From assembly GCA_964447285.1 (NCBI GenBank), contig CAYURO010000020.1:1-64000 (forward strand): a stretch of 64,000 bases of DNA, written 5' to 3'. Under the pieces are notes generated by a model, which was not told where the DNA came from, ran no database searches, and saw nothing but the letters and a program-made list of their open reading frames with translations. This DNA is from CAJBNH01 sp964447285 (GTDB taxonomy: Bacteria > Myxococcota_A > UBA9042). This document shows, piece by piece, positions 20,613 through 29,228 of the stretch. Position 1 is the stretch's first letter. Each line of letters begins with the position of its first letter. Made by a program: the position numbers and the translations under genes.

Positions 20613-20724
20613 TTGCGGACCAAATGGCATGATTCTTCCGGACGTTTTCGCGATTGCGGCGCGATAGCGTAGGGTTTAGGCTGAATCCAAACTCGGCGCT
20701 GCGCCGTCCCCATGGAGTTCTCCG

Positions 20725-22971
20725 ATGGCCAAGAGGCAACGGCTCGCTCGGCACATGCCCTCCCTCGTCCTTGCGGTCCTGGTCGCGGGGGCATCGGCGG
20801 TTCCGGCCCATGCCGGAGTGCCCACCTTTGTCCAAGTCGAGGGCGCACTGTTCGCCACAGGGGGCGGGCCAGTCGCCGACGGGAATTATGCATTGACCTT
20901 CAAGCTCTTTGCCGTTGAGTCCGGCGGTCAAGCCGTGTGGTCCGAGGGGCCCGTGCAGGCTGCCGTGAAGGGCGGCAGCTTCAGTCACGCACTTGGGAGT
21001 CAGGTGGCCTTGACCCCGCAAGTTCTGGCGCAGCAAGCGGTCTGGCTGGCGGTGCAGGTCGACGCTGACCCTGAACTGGCGCGCAAGCCGATGTCCGCGT
21101 CACCCTTCGCGCTGCGAGCGGCGCTGGCCGAAGGGCTTGACTGCTCGGGGTGTGTCGCACTGTCGCACTTGTCTGCGGACGTCCTGGCGCCGTATGCGAA
21201 GTCGGCATCGCTTGCCAAGGTCGCGGCTACTGGCAACTACGCGGATCTTGCGGGCACGCCCGATCTCACCGCGTTTGCGAAGACGTCGGCTCTTGCGACG
21301 GTTGCCCTGACGGGTAAGTTCGCCGACCTGGACGGTGGTCCCGATCTGTCGGCGTACACGAAGACCTCTGGATTGGCGGCGGTGGCGCTGTCGGGCGCTT
21401 ACGCTGACCTCGATGGCCTACCGAGCCAGGCCAAGCTGGGCGCGTCGTGTGGAACAGGTTTGGTGATCAAGGGGTTGAAGGCGGACGGCTCGTACGAATG
21501 CGTCGTCGCGATGGACCCGAAAGCGCTGCCCGGCGACGGCTTGGACGACATCTCGTCGGGAGCATTGACCAACCAGTTCACCGACGTCGTGAAGTCCACC
21601 AAGGTTGACATCGGCATCCCGGACAACAACCCGGTGGGCATCAGCGACTCGGTCGACGTGCCGGATCTGGGCATCGCGCAGGCGCTGACAGTCTCCGTGG
21701 ATATGGTGAACAGCGACACCGCCAACTTGAAGATCCTGCTGATCGACCCCGCGGGGGCCAAGTACACGCTGTGGGACAAGTCTGCCAAGGGGACCGCCGT
21801 GAAAACGACCTGGCCGTCGCCCACCAAGACCGTGTCCGGCGACCTGACCAGCTGGGTAGGTCAGAACCCCAAGGGCAAGTGGTACTTGCAGGTCATCGAT
21901 TCCGGCTTCCTGAACAACGCGATCGACGGAAAGTTGAACACTTGGAGCCTGAACGTCTCGACCATGTCAGGCAAGAAGGTAGCCGCGACCGGGACCCTTC
22001 TGGTTCAGGGCATGTTTGGGCTGCCGACCGCCGAGAGCGCGCCAGAGGCCTGCGACGCCACCAAGTTCGGCTACATGTACGCGAACACCAAAGACAAATC
22101 GGTCTATTTCTGCAATGGCAAGTTCTGGTTTGCAATGGCCATCGACTTGGCGCCCAAGAACTGCAAGGAGGCGCTGGCTCAGGATCCGTCTGCCAAGGAC
22201 GGCGTCTTTTCCATCGACCCCGACGGTCCGTTCGGCAACGGCTCGATCCAGGTCTACTGCGACATGACGACCGACGGCGGCGGGTGGACGCTGGTGCGCA
22301 ACATCGCCCCCAACGACGGCAACAGCGTCGGCTACAACAATCAGCAGTTCTGGACCACGCAGACCGAGTACGGTGTCTTCGCCGACCGCTTTGCCAAGGA
22401 CTACAAGAGCCCCGCGGACTGGCTGGTCCAAGGCACGCAGCTGATGATCCAGTCGACCAACACCGGCGCCAGCGGCGCGGTCTTGGGCTGGCGCCGCTGG
22501 CCCATGCTGAACAGTCAAGCGCGAGCGTTCAACACGTTCTTCTCCACCGGCATCGTCAGTGTGCACAGCACCGATGTCTGTGAGACCGGCAACGCGGACG
22601 CGGGCGACGCAGGAACCTCGAATGCTTGGGACGACATCTTGCGGCGCGGCACCTGCCTGTACGCGGACGTGAATCCGAGCAGCAGCGGCGAAGGCGACAC
22701 GATCCGCCTGACCACGATCCACGGAAACGGCACCGACAACATGATGTCGGGATTCGCCAGCTGCATTGATTGCGGCGCCTCGCCGTGGCAGGGGGCCGGC
22801 GCGTACATGGGCCTCGACCGCGCCGGGTGCAATTCGACGGGCTGCGGCTACAACCAGATCTGCCGCATGCCGGGGCCTCCGGCTGCCGACTGCCAGGGCA
22901 ACTACTGCAACGGCACGTACTCGAACTCGTCCTGCGGATCGAACTGGAATGCGCGCTTCTACGTGCGCTGA
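20725..22971 (+). CDS. secreted P-domain and fibrinogen-like domain protein
   Basis: The 748 residues include a Sec signal peptide (cleavage near AHA-G, residue 30) and an N-terminal beta domain (31-140) ending SASPFALRAALAEGLDCSGC. Three tandem 27-residue repeats follow (159-235; GxYADLxGxPDLxxxxKTSxLAxVAxx). A proprotein-convertase P-domain (about 285-412, with LKILLIDPAGAKYTLWD and GKWYLQVIDSG) is next. The C-terminal fibrinogen-like domain (about 475-748) has VYCDMTTDGGGWTLV and many Cys near the end (CGYNQICRM, SNSSCGSNWNARFYVR). GGAG lies seven bases before ATG 20725. Fibrinogen-like domains bind acetylated sugars or glycans in animals, so a recognition or adhesion role at the surface is inferred. 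It carries no lipobox, unlike its neighbours, and may be released. Confidence 0.85.
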   Translation: MAKRQRLARHMPSLVLAVLVAGASAVPAHAGVPTFVQVEGALFATGGGPVADGNYALTFKLFAVESGGQAVWSEGPVQAAVKGGSFSHALGSQVALTPQVLAQQAVWLAVQVDADPELARKPMSASPFALRAALAEGLDCSGCVALSHLSADVLAPYAKSASLAKVAATGNYADLAGTPDLTAFAKTSALATVALTGKFADLDGGPDLSAYTKTSGLAAVALSGAYADLDGLPSQAKLGASCGTGLVIKGLKADGSYECVVAMDPKALPGDGLDDISSGALTNQFTDVVKSTKVDIGIPDNNPVGISDSVDVPDLGIAQALTVSVDMVNSDTANLKILLIDPAGAKYTLWDKSAKGTAVKTTWPSPTKTVSGDLTSWVGQNPKGKWYLQVIDSGFLNNAIDGKLNTWSLNVSTMSGKKVAATGTLLVQGMFGLPTAESAPEACDATKFGYMYANTKDKSVYFCNGKFWFAMAIDLAPKNCKEALAQDPSAKDGVFSIDPDGPFGNGSIQVYCDMTTDGGGWTLVRNIAPNDGNSVGYNNQQFWTTQTEYGVFADRFAKDYKSPADWLVQGTQLMIQSTNTGASGAVLGWRRWPMLNSQARAFNTFFSTGIVSVHSTDVCETGNADAGDAGTSNAWDDILRRGTCLYADVNPSSSGEGDTIRLTTIHGNGTDNMMSGFASCIDCGASPWQGAGAYMGLDRAGCNSTGCGYNQICRMPGPPAADCQGNYCNGTYSNSSCGSNWNARFYVR
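21199..21429 (+). repeat. 81-bp tandem repeat (three copies, last shortened)
   Basis: Three in-frame units beginning at 21199, 21280 and 21361 encode 27-residue repeats (KTSxLAxVAxTGxYADLxG and so on). The units have drifted at the DNA level but keep exact spacing. Confidence 0.8.
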
Positions 22972-23038
22972 TGGGCGAGGGGCTCGCGGCGCCACCAAGG
23001 CGGCCTGACCTGAGGCGGACCGGACGCGCGCGGAATCG

Positions 23039-26000
23039 CTAGGGGCAGGCGGGGTTGGCGCTGCCGGGCGTGCCCAGGTCCTTGTTGGCTCCGAACGGTA
23101 CTGTGCCCAAGCACCAGCTTCCACCCAACTTGCTCTCGGCGTTGGTGGTCTTGCCGGGGTCAAGCGACAGACTGCTGCCGGTGGTGGTCTTGGGCCAGGC
23201 GCCAGAGACACCGTACGTGACGGCGGCGATGGCCTTGGTCGTGCAGATGCCGGCCGCGGCCGTCCCCAGACAGACTGAGTCGCCGTTGTTGCCGAATTGC
23301 ACGCCACCGTTGGGGTTGTAACCGTAGGCGTAGTCGGCCGTCGCCCCGCCCGCACCGCCCGGCGTGGCGGATGCGGCGATGATGACCACGGCCCCAGGCT
23401 GCACGACGAAGCCAGGCTTGGCGAGCTTGACGCTGTTGCCGTCGCCGTCGCCAAAGTACAGCCCCTCGAGCAGTAGCGGCTTCGACGTGACGTTGCGCAC
23501 CTCGGCCCACTCGTTCGCCTGCGACACATTGGGTGCGTACATGATCTCGGTGATGACCAGCTCGCCCGCCACCGGTTTGACCGCCACTTCGGACTGGCAG
23601 GTCGCACTGCAGCCGTCGCCGCCGATGTGGTTGCCGTCGTCGCACTGCTCGACGGGCTTGTCGATGACCGTGTCGCCGCAGGACGCCGCCTTGACGCACA
23701 CTCCCGCCGCACACCACATCCCGTCGCCGCAAGCGGTCTGGTCGGCAGCGTTGGCCGGCTGGCACCCGATGATGGGGTGACACGCGTCGATGGTGCACGC
23801 GTTGCCGTCGTCACACGCAAGTGCGCCTCCCGCTTGGCATACGCCGCCGTCGCAGCGGTCGTCTACCGTGCAAACGCTGCCGTCGGCGTCGCAGGACTGG
23901 TCCTGTTGGGCACCACCCGCGAAGAGGCACGTGCCGGTTGCCGCGATGCAACTGTCGACCGTGCAGAACTTGCCGTCGTCACAGACTTTTGCGCTGCCTG
24001 CGACACAAACGCCGGCCTTGCACGTGTCCGGCGTCGTGCAGCCGTTGCTGTCGGCGTCGCACGCGGCGGAGTTGGCGACGTTCTGGCAGCCGGTCTTCGA
24101 GTTGCACGCATCGTTGGTGCACGGGTTGCCGTCGTTGCAGGTCTGGGCGGCTCCCGCCACGCACACGCCGGACTTGCACACGTCGTTTGCGGTGCACACG
24201 CTGCCGTCTGCGTCACAGGCCTTGCCATCGGCCGCCGGGACAGGGCCGCACTTGCCGGACAGCGTGTTGCAGGTCGTCGCTGCGCAAGGGCCGTCGCTGG
24301 CGGTGTTACAGGTCACGACGGAGGCCGGGTTGACCTTGCACTGGAACGGGGCGCTGGACTTGTCGCAGTAGAACGTGCCGTTGCACAAGTTGCCGTCTTC
24401 CTTGCAGTCCACGTCCTGCTGGCACTGGCAGGTGTTGCTGCCGGGCACGCACGCCTTGTCCTTGCAGGTGTCGCCGGCGGTGCAGGGGTTGCCGTCGTCA
24501 CAGACCGCTTGGTTGGCTGTGTGGGTGCAGCTGGTCTTCGGGTCGCAACCATCCGAAGTGCAAGGGTTCCCGTCGTCGCAGGTGGCCGCCGGCTTGGCCT
24601 TGCCTTGGCACGCGCCCTCCTGACAGGTGTCCTGGTCGGTGCAAGCGTTGCCATCGTCACAAGCGGCGGTCGAAGCGGTGTGCTGGCAGCCCTTGGTGGG
24701 GTCGCAGGTGTCCAGCGTGCACGCTGCGCCGTCGTTGCAGTCCACGGCTTCTCCGGTGCACTGGCCCACCTTGCACGCGTCGGCTTGGGTGCAGGCGCTG
24801 CCGTCGTCACAGGCGATGCCGTCGGCCTTGGGGTCCAGCAAGCACTGTCCGGTCGAGGGGTTGCACGTGGGCGTCTGGCACGCGCTGCCGGTCGTGCAGG
24901 TCTTGGGGAGGCCTGCATCGCACTGGGCTTGGTGGCAGATGTCGCCCACCGTACACAGATCACCGTCGTCGCAGCCCAGGCCATCGTCGGCCTTCGCGGT
25001 GCAGCCTTGGGCGGGGTCGCACGCGTCGAGGGTGCAGGGGTTGCCGTCGTTGCACGTCTTGCCGCCGCCGGGGATGCACTTGCCGTCGGCGCAGGCGTCG
25101 CCCTCGGTGCAGGCGTTGCTGTCGGCGTCGCAGCCGCCTGCGGTCGGGGTGTGGCCGCACGCCAGGGTCGCTGCGTCGCAAGCGTCTGTGGTGCAAGGGT
25201 TTCCGTCGTCGCAGGCGAGTTCGTCGGTGTTGCCGTCGCAGTCGTCGTCCTGGCCGTTGCAGACCTCGAGCGCGACGATCGCCGAGCACGCAGACAGTCC
25301 CTTTTCACCGCACTGCCGCACGCCGACGCAGTGGTTGCCGCCGCCCTCGACGTCGGCGCTGCACGTTGTGCCCAGCTGGGCCGCGATCGCGGCAGGAGAG
25401 CAGCTGCAGTCGGTCGGGACACCCTGATCGGTGGGGCGCGGCACGCACTGGTTGGCTTGCTTGCCGTTCGCCGAGACGACCGATTGGCAGGAGTGATCGC
25501 CCGGGCAGTCCGCATCCTTGTCGCACGCAGCGCCGCAGAAGCGTCCGAGTGGTCCGCGATCGACGCACAGGGCCTTGGCCGCGCCCACCGCAGCACAGTC
25601 GGCGTCCGAGTCGCATGGGTTGCACAGGACGGGCCACTGCGGCAAACACAAGTAGACGAGATCACTGCCTGAATTGGGGATGCAGACGTAGCCCGCCGGA
25701 CAACTCGACGTGCAGGGCTGACCGCAGATGCGTCCGTCGGCGGGGGTGTCGATGCAGTAACCGCTGTTGCAGTCGTCGCCCGTCTCGCACGCACAGCCGG
25801 GCCCACCCTCGGCGTCGCAGGTCCATGGGGGCAGCACGGTGTCCGGCCCGTCGGCAACATCGGCGTCCTGGGCCGAGACGTCCTCTGGCGGCAACACGTC
25901 CGCATCCGTGCCGCCCAGATCCGGCAGTCCGCCGAAGTCCAGAAGAGTTGTCACGTCTTGCACGGCGTCGGAAGTGGCGTCGTCATCGGTGACCGGCGAC

Positions 26001-26086
26001 GGGTCGCCGCACGCGCTGGTCAAGACCAGGCAGACGGGCCACGCGAGGGAGAGGAGGCCGCAGGCGGTGCGTACGGTTCGAGCCAT
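23039..26086 (-). CDS. very Cys-rich lipoprotein with MopE motif and lamin-tail domain
   Basis: This 1015-residue lipoprotein-like protein (leader ending LTSAC, Cys26) has an Asp-rich linker and the shared module EGGPGCACETGDDCNSGYC. A second module has FCGAACDKDADCPGDHSC. A MopE-type motif (LEVCNGQDDDCDGNTDE, about 275) follows. Roughly eighteen CDDGNxCT modules (285-772) largely alternate between a 'TxDxCDPxxGC' form and a 'xxDxCxxGxC' form. A DUF4215-like unit (795-835; EQCDDGNHIGGDGCSATC) and a C-terminal lamin-tail-like domain (838-1008; GELVITEIMYAPN) complete it. MopE motifs bind copper in Methylococcus; here that is only possible. The first ~300 residues are paralogous to the divergent gene at 26349. 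It is probably surface-exposed and disulfide-stabilised. Confidence 0.85.
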   Translation of the reverse strand: MARTVRTACGLLSLAWPVCLVLTSACGDPSPVTDDDATSDAVQDVTTLLDFGGLPDLGGTDADVLPPEDVSAQDADVADGPDTVLPPWTCDAEGGPGCACETGDDCNSGYCIDTPADGRICGQPCTSSCPAGYVCIPNSGSDLVYLCLPQWPVLCNPCDSDADCAAVGAAKALCVDRGPLGRFCGAACDKDADCPGDHSCQSVVSANGKQANQCVPRPTDQGVPTDCSCSPAAIAAQLGTTCSADVEGGGNHCVGVRQCGEKGLSACSAIVALEVCNGQDDDCDGNTDELACDDGNPCTTDACDAATLACGHTPTAGGCDADSNACTEGDACADGKCIPGGGKTCNDGNPCTLDACDPAQGCTAKADDGLGCDDGDLCTVGDICHQAQCDAGLPKTCTTGSACQTPTCNPSTGQCLLDPKADGIACDDGSACTQADACKVGQCTGEAVDCNDGAACTLDTCDPTKGCQHTASTAACDDGNACTDQDTCQEGACQGKAKPAATCDDGNPCTSDGCDPKTSCTHTANQAVCDDGNPCTAGDTCKDKACVPGSNTCQCQQDVDCKEDGNLCNGTFYCDKSSAPFQCKVNPASVVTCNTASDGPCAATTCNTLSGKCGPVPAADGKACDADGSVCTANDVCKSGVCVAGAAQTCNDGNPCTNDACNSKTGCQNVANSAACDADSNGCTTPDTCKAGVCVAGSAKVCDDGKFCTVDSCIAATGTCLFAGGAQQDQSCDADGSVCTVDDRCDGGVCQAGGALACDDGNACTIDACHPIIGCQPANAADQTACGDGMWCAAGVCVKAASCGDTVIDKPVEQCDDGNHIGGDGCSATCQSEVAVKPVAGELVITEIMYAPNVSQANEWAEVRNVTSKPLLLEGLYFGDGDGNSVKLAKPGFVVQPGAVVIIAASATPGGAGGATADYAYGYNPNGGVQFGNNGDSVCLGTAAAGICTTKAIAAVTYGVSGAWPKTTTGSSLSLDPGKTTNAESKLGGSWCLGTVPFGANKDLGTPGSANPACP
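23770..25260 (-). repeat. array of about 18 cysteine-module coding repeats
   Basis: Period of 60-90 bases with recurrent TGCGACGACGGCAAC-type words on the minus strand. The antisense strand is stop-free over long spans because of these repeats, which explains false long frames there. Confidence 0.75.
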
Positions 26087-26348
26087 GGGTTCCTGAGTCT
26101 GGCGGGCGGGGGTCCCGCTACGTCACGATGCTGAAGGTCACGACGCGCAGCGTCAACCCAGCGGCTGTGCGGAGTTGGGACGCCCGGGGCAAACGGCAGT
26201 GGTAGCGGCCCCGGGAGGTTGGCAGGGTGCGTTGACCCCTTCGACGGCTTGGAGTACCAGCAAACCAAGAAGCGCTCGACCGACTCCAGACTCGGCCACC
26301 GACCCGACGAACACGCAAGGTGTATTCGTTCCTTGCCTCGGAGAACCC

Positions 26349-29006
26349 ATGAAGATCCGTCCCTTGGCTCTTGTGTTGACAAGCCTTGTGATGCTTGCGG
26401 GTGCCTGCAGCTCTCCCGAGCAGGACCAGGACATCGATCTGCCCGAGGACAGCAGCCCGGATCTCGGCAGCGATGACGCGACCGATGACGTGGCGGACGC
26501 CGTCGTCGACGTGGTGACCGACACCGTGGCACCGGACGTCGAGTCCGACGTGCCCGCTCCCGTCTGTCCCGGCGGCCCCGGCTGTACCTGCGTGCAGAAC
26601 CTGGACTGCGACTATGGCCTGTGTCTCGACACCCCCCAAGGGTGGCTGTGTGCGCAGCCGTGTGTTGGCAACTGCCCTGTGGATTACAAGTGCGCGCAGG
26701 TCAGCTCGGGCTCTGGTGGCGACACCGAAACCGTCTGCGTGCCACGCTTTGGTTGGCGCTGCGACCCCTGCACCGCGTCTGCGCAGTGTGCGGGACCCGG
26801 CCATTCGGACGGCAAGTGCATCAAGCGCGGGCTGCAGGGGGAATTCTGCGGGTCGGCGTGTGCGGTCGATGCCGACTGCGGCGACGGCTTCTCGTGCTTG
26901 ACGGTGGACGTGGTCGAAGGGGGCACCGCCAAGCAGTGCGTGTTGTCGGACGAGGAAGCGCAGTGCCCGTGCTCGCCTCGCGCGGTGACCAAGGGCCTGT
27001 CGACCACCTGTCAGGTCGCCTATCCCGGCCAAGGTGATCCCGCGGTCTGCTCTGGCACACGGAGTTGTACCGCGCAGGGCGTGCTGTCGGACTGCTCGGC
27101 CCCCGCACCGGCGCTCGAGACCTGCAACGCCACGGACGACGACTGCGACGGAAAGACCGACGAGGCCACGTGCGACGACCAGAACCTGTGCACACTTGAT
27201 GCCTGCGACCCCAAGGGCCCGGGCTCAGGTCAGGACGGCTGCACCCACGCGCCCAACCCGGGACTGGCGTGCGACGACGGCAATGTTTGCACTGCGGGCG
27301 ACTTGTGCAAGGACGGGCTCTGCGTGGCCGGCCCCGACGTCTGCGACTGCAACACCGACGCGGACTGCACGGAAAACGAAGACGGCAACCTGTGCAACGG
27401 CACGCTGGTCTGCGACACCGCCGTCTATCCCCACAAGTGCAAGATCGATGCGGCGACCGTCAAAAGCTGCGACCCGTCGGGCGACACCGTCTGTCTGAAG
27501 AGCCAATGTGCCCCGGCGACTGGCCTTTGCTCCCCCAAGCCCGCGAGCGACCTGACGCTGTGCACCGACGGCAACGCCTGCACCAAGGACGACGTCTGCA
27601 AGACGGGACAGTGCATCGGCTCCACGCTTGTCTGCAACGACAACAACCCGTGCACCAACGACTCGTGCGATTCGGGAAGCGGCTGTATCTACACCAACAA
27701 CTCCGCGCCCTGCGATGACGGCAACGCCTGCACCTATGGCGACAGCTGCAGCGGCGGTCAGTGCAAGGCGGGACCGCCGCCTGCGTGCAACGACAACCAG
27801 CAAAACGGCAACGAGACCGACATCGACTGTGGCGGGGCGGGAGCCTGCAGCCTGCCCGCGTGCGGCACCTGCGGCTCGAACGCAACGTGCAAGAGCAATG
27901 GCGACTGCGCGAGCCTCTCGTGCAAGCTGGGTTACTGTCTGGCGCCGTCCTGCATGGACGGACTCAAGAACGGGGACGAGGAAGGCGTCGACTGTGGCGG
28001 GTCGTGCAACATGTGCCCCAGCCTGTTCCTGCTGGCCGGAGGGGCGAAGTCGTTTGGCGCGCGGCTGATGAAGGGTGGCGCATGGGAAAAGGCCGACCTG
28101 GACATTCCGACGGTCGATGGTGTGAGTTTGGCGCTGTTGAGCACGGGTGGCTCAGGGACGGTTGTGGGCGCCATCCGCTACACCAAGCTGCAAGACCCGC
28201 TGGACAACACGCTGCAAGTCACCATGTACGCAGATCATGTCTGGTCGCAACCCAAGATGCTGGCCGCGGGCATCACCACCCTGTCCCCCCCGGAGCTGGT
28301 CGCCCTGACCGGCAAGGTTCAGGTCGCGTTCCATGGTCTCGACCACTGGTATTACTTCAGTGAATTCAACGGTAACGTCTGGTCTCCGGTCGAGACGATC
28401 GGCTCGCCCGTGCAGTACGGCCCGGTCGGCGCGGCGCTGGCGCACAAGTCCGGGGGCACGACCCTGGCCTTTTTGGATGGGGCCTCCAGCAACGACCTCA
28501 AGGCCATCGACCGCTCCGCCTCTTGGGGAGCGCCCAAGTACATCGGCAACGGATTGAATGTCGGCGTGTCGCCCAGCGCGGTCGTGCCCACCAGCGGTCC
28601 CGACCTGATGCTGGCGGCCGTCAAGCCCGACCAGCAGATTGTCCATTACCAGCGGACAAGCGGCACCTGGACCGCAGCGCCGATTCCGTCAGCGTGGACG
28701 ACCCACCGCGTTGCCATGGCCGCCGACAACGGTCAGGTCGCTCTCGCGTTCCGCGGCCAGGACGGCAAGGTCTACGTCACCGTGTGGACCACCGTCTCGG
28801 GCCAGTGGACCGTCCCCGCCACCGTTGGCAGCACCCCGGCCGTTACAAAGACGACCCCCGCCATCGCAAGAGGCATCAGCAGCGGCTGGGAGCTGGCCTG
28901 GGTCGCCACCGACGGCACCGTGCTTCACAGCAGTCAGGTTGGCGGCGTCTGGAGCGAGGCCGTGGCGGTCGGCGTCAACGCCAACTCCGTGGCAATGACA
29001 CGCTGA
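26349..29006 (+). CDS. Cys-rich lipoprotein with MopE motif and PLL-like propeller
   Basis: This is an 885-residue lipoprotein (LAGAC, Cys20; GGAG five bases before ATG 26349). It has an Asp-rich linker, the shared module PGGPGCTCVQNLDCDYGLC, and FCGSACAVDADCGDGFSC. It then has the MopE-type LETCNATDDDCDGKTDE (about 258-274) and about eight cysteine modules (to ~480). Two 'NGxExxxDCGG' units (about 490-555; NETDIDCGGAG and KNGDEEGVDCGGSC) follow. The C-terminal 320 residues have repeated WSxPxxxxx and xVxxW segments like a PLL-type (fucose-lectin-like) beta-propeller, as in myxobacterial surface lectins. Its N-terminal third is paralogous to the divergent 23039 gene; the C-terminal domain differs. 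It is probably an outer-surface binding protein; the ligand is unproven. Confidence 0.85.
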   Translation: MKIRPLALVLTSLVMLAGACSSPEQDQDIDLPEDSSPDLGSDDATDDVADAVVDVVTDTVAPDVESDVPAPVCPGGPGCTCVQNLDCDYGLCLDTPQGWLCAQPCVGNCPVDYKCAQVSSGSGGDTETVCVPRFGWRCDPCTASAQCAGPGHSDGKCIKRGLQGEFCGSACAVDADCGDGFSCLTVDVVEGGTAKQCVLSDEEAQCPCSPRAVTKGLSTTCQVAYPGQGDPAVCSGTRSCTAQGVLSDCSAPAPALETCNATDDDCDGKTDEATCDDQNLCTLDACDPKGPGSGQDGCTHAPNPGLACDDGNVCTAGDLCKDGLCVAGPDVCDCNTDADCTENEDGNLCNGTLVCDTAVYPHKCKIDAATVKSCDPSGDTVCLKSQCAPATGLCSPKPASDLTLCTDGNACTKDDVCKTGQCIGSTLVCNDNNPCTNDSCDSGSGCIYTNNSAPCDDGNACTYGDSCSGGQCKAGPPPACNDNQQNGNETDIDCGGAGACSLPACGTCGSNATCKSNGDCASLSCKLGYCLAPSCMDGLKNGDEEGVDCGGSCNMCPSLFLLAGGAKSFGARLMKGGAWEKADLDIPTVDGVSLALLSTGGSGTVVGAIRYTKLQDPLDNTLQVTMYADHVWSQPKMLAAGITTLSPPELVALTGKVQVAFHGLDHWYYFSEFNGNVWSPVETIGSPVQYGPVGAALAHKSGGTTLAFLDGASSNDLKAIDRSASWGAPKYIGNGLNVGVSPSAVVPTSGPDLMLAAVKPDQQIVHYQRTSGTWTAAPIPSAWTTHRVAMAADNGQVALAFRGQDGKVYVTVWTTVSGQWTVPATVGSTPAVTKTTPAIARGISSGWELAWVATDGTVLHSSQVGGVWSEAVAVGVNANSVAMTR

Positions 29007-29016
29007 CAGCCCACCA

Positions 29017-29046
29017 CGCCGGGCAGTGACGCCCGCGGCGTCTTCC
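29017..29046 (+). terminator. possible stem-loop terminator after the 26349 gene
   Basis: CGCCGGGC (29017-29024) pairs with GCCC and GGCG (29031-29034 and 29037-29040) around a six-base loop, with a two-base bulge, and is followed by TCTTCC. It begins 11 bases after the stop codon. The pyrimidine tail is weak for an intrinsic terminator. Confidence 0.3.
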
Positions 29047-29228
29047 GACCGGAACGCAGCGGGGAATCAGCAAGAATCGCTTGAAATAGCAGAAATAAAG
29101 CGAAATTCCGTGAGACGTGAGAGGGCACGGTTGACGTCGGCGGTGGTCTCGCCGACCATCTATTCCAGCGGTCCGCCCGTGTCCGCACGGTCTTGTCGTC
29201 CCCGCTGCCCCGAAGCGAGCCCGTGTCG

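Noticed and set aside
20625..20640. Sigma-54-like TGGCAT...TTCC before the 20725 gene
   Set aside because: The -12 element has CC instead of the essential GC at the correct spacing, and no enhancer-type regulator is nearby.
23627..25672. Long plus-strand frame (681 codons) opposite the Cys-rich gene
   Set aside because: The Asp/Cys codon repeats of the real gene make the opposite strand stop-free. The protein is Val/Ala/Arg-rich, with no motif, signal peptide or ribosome site.
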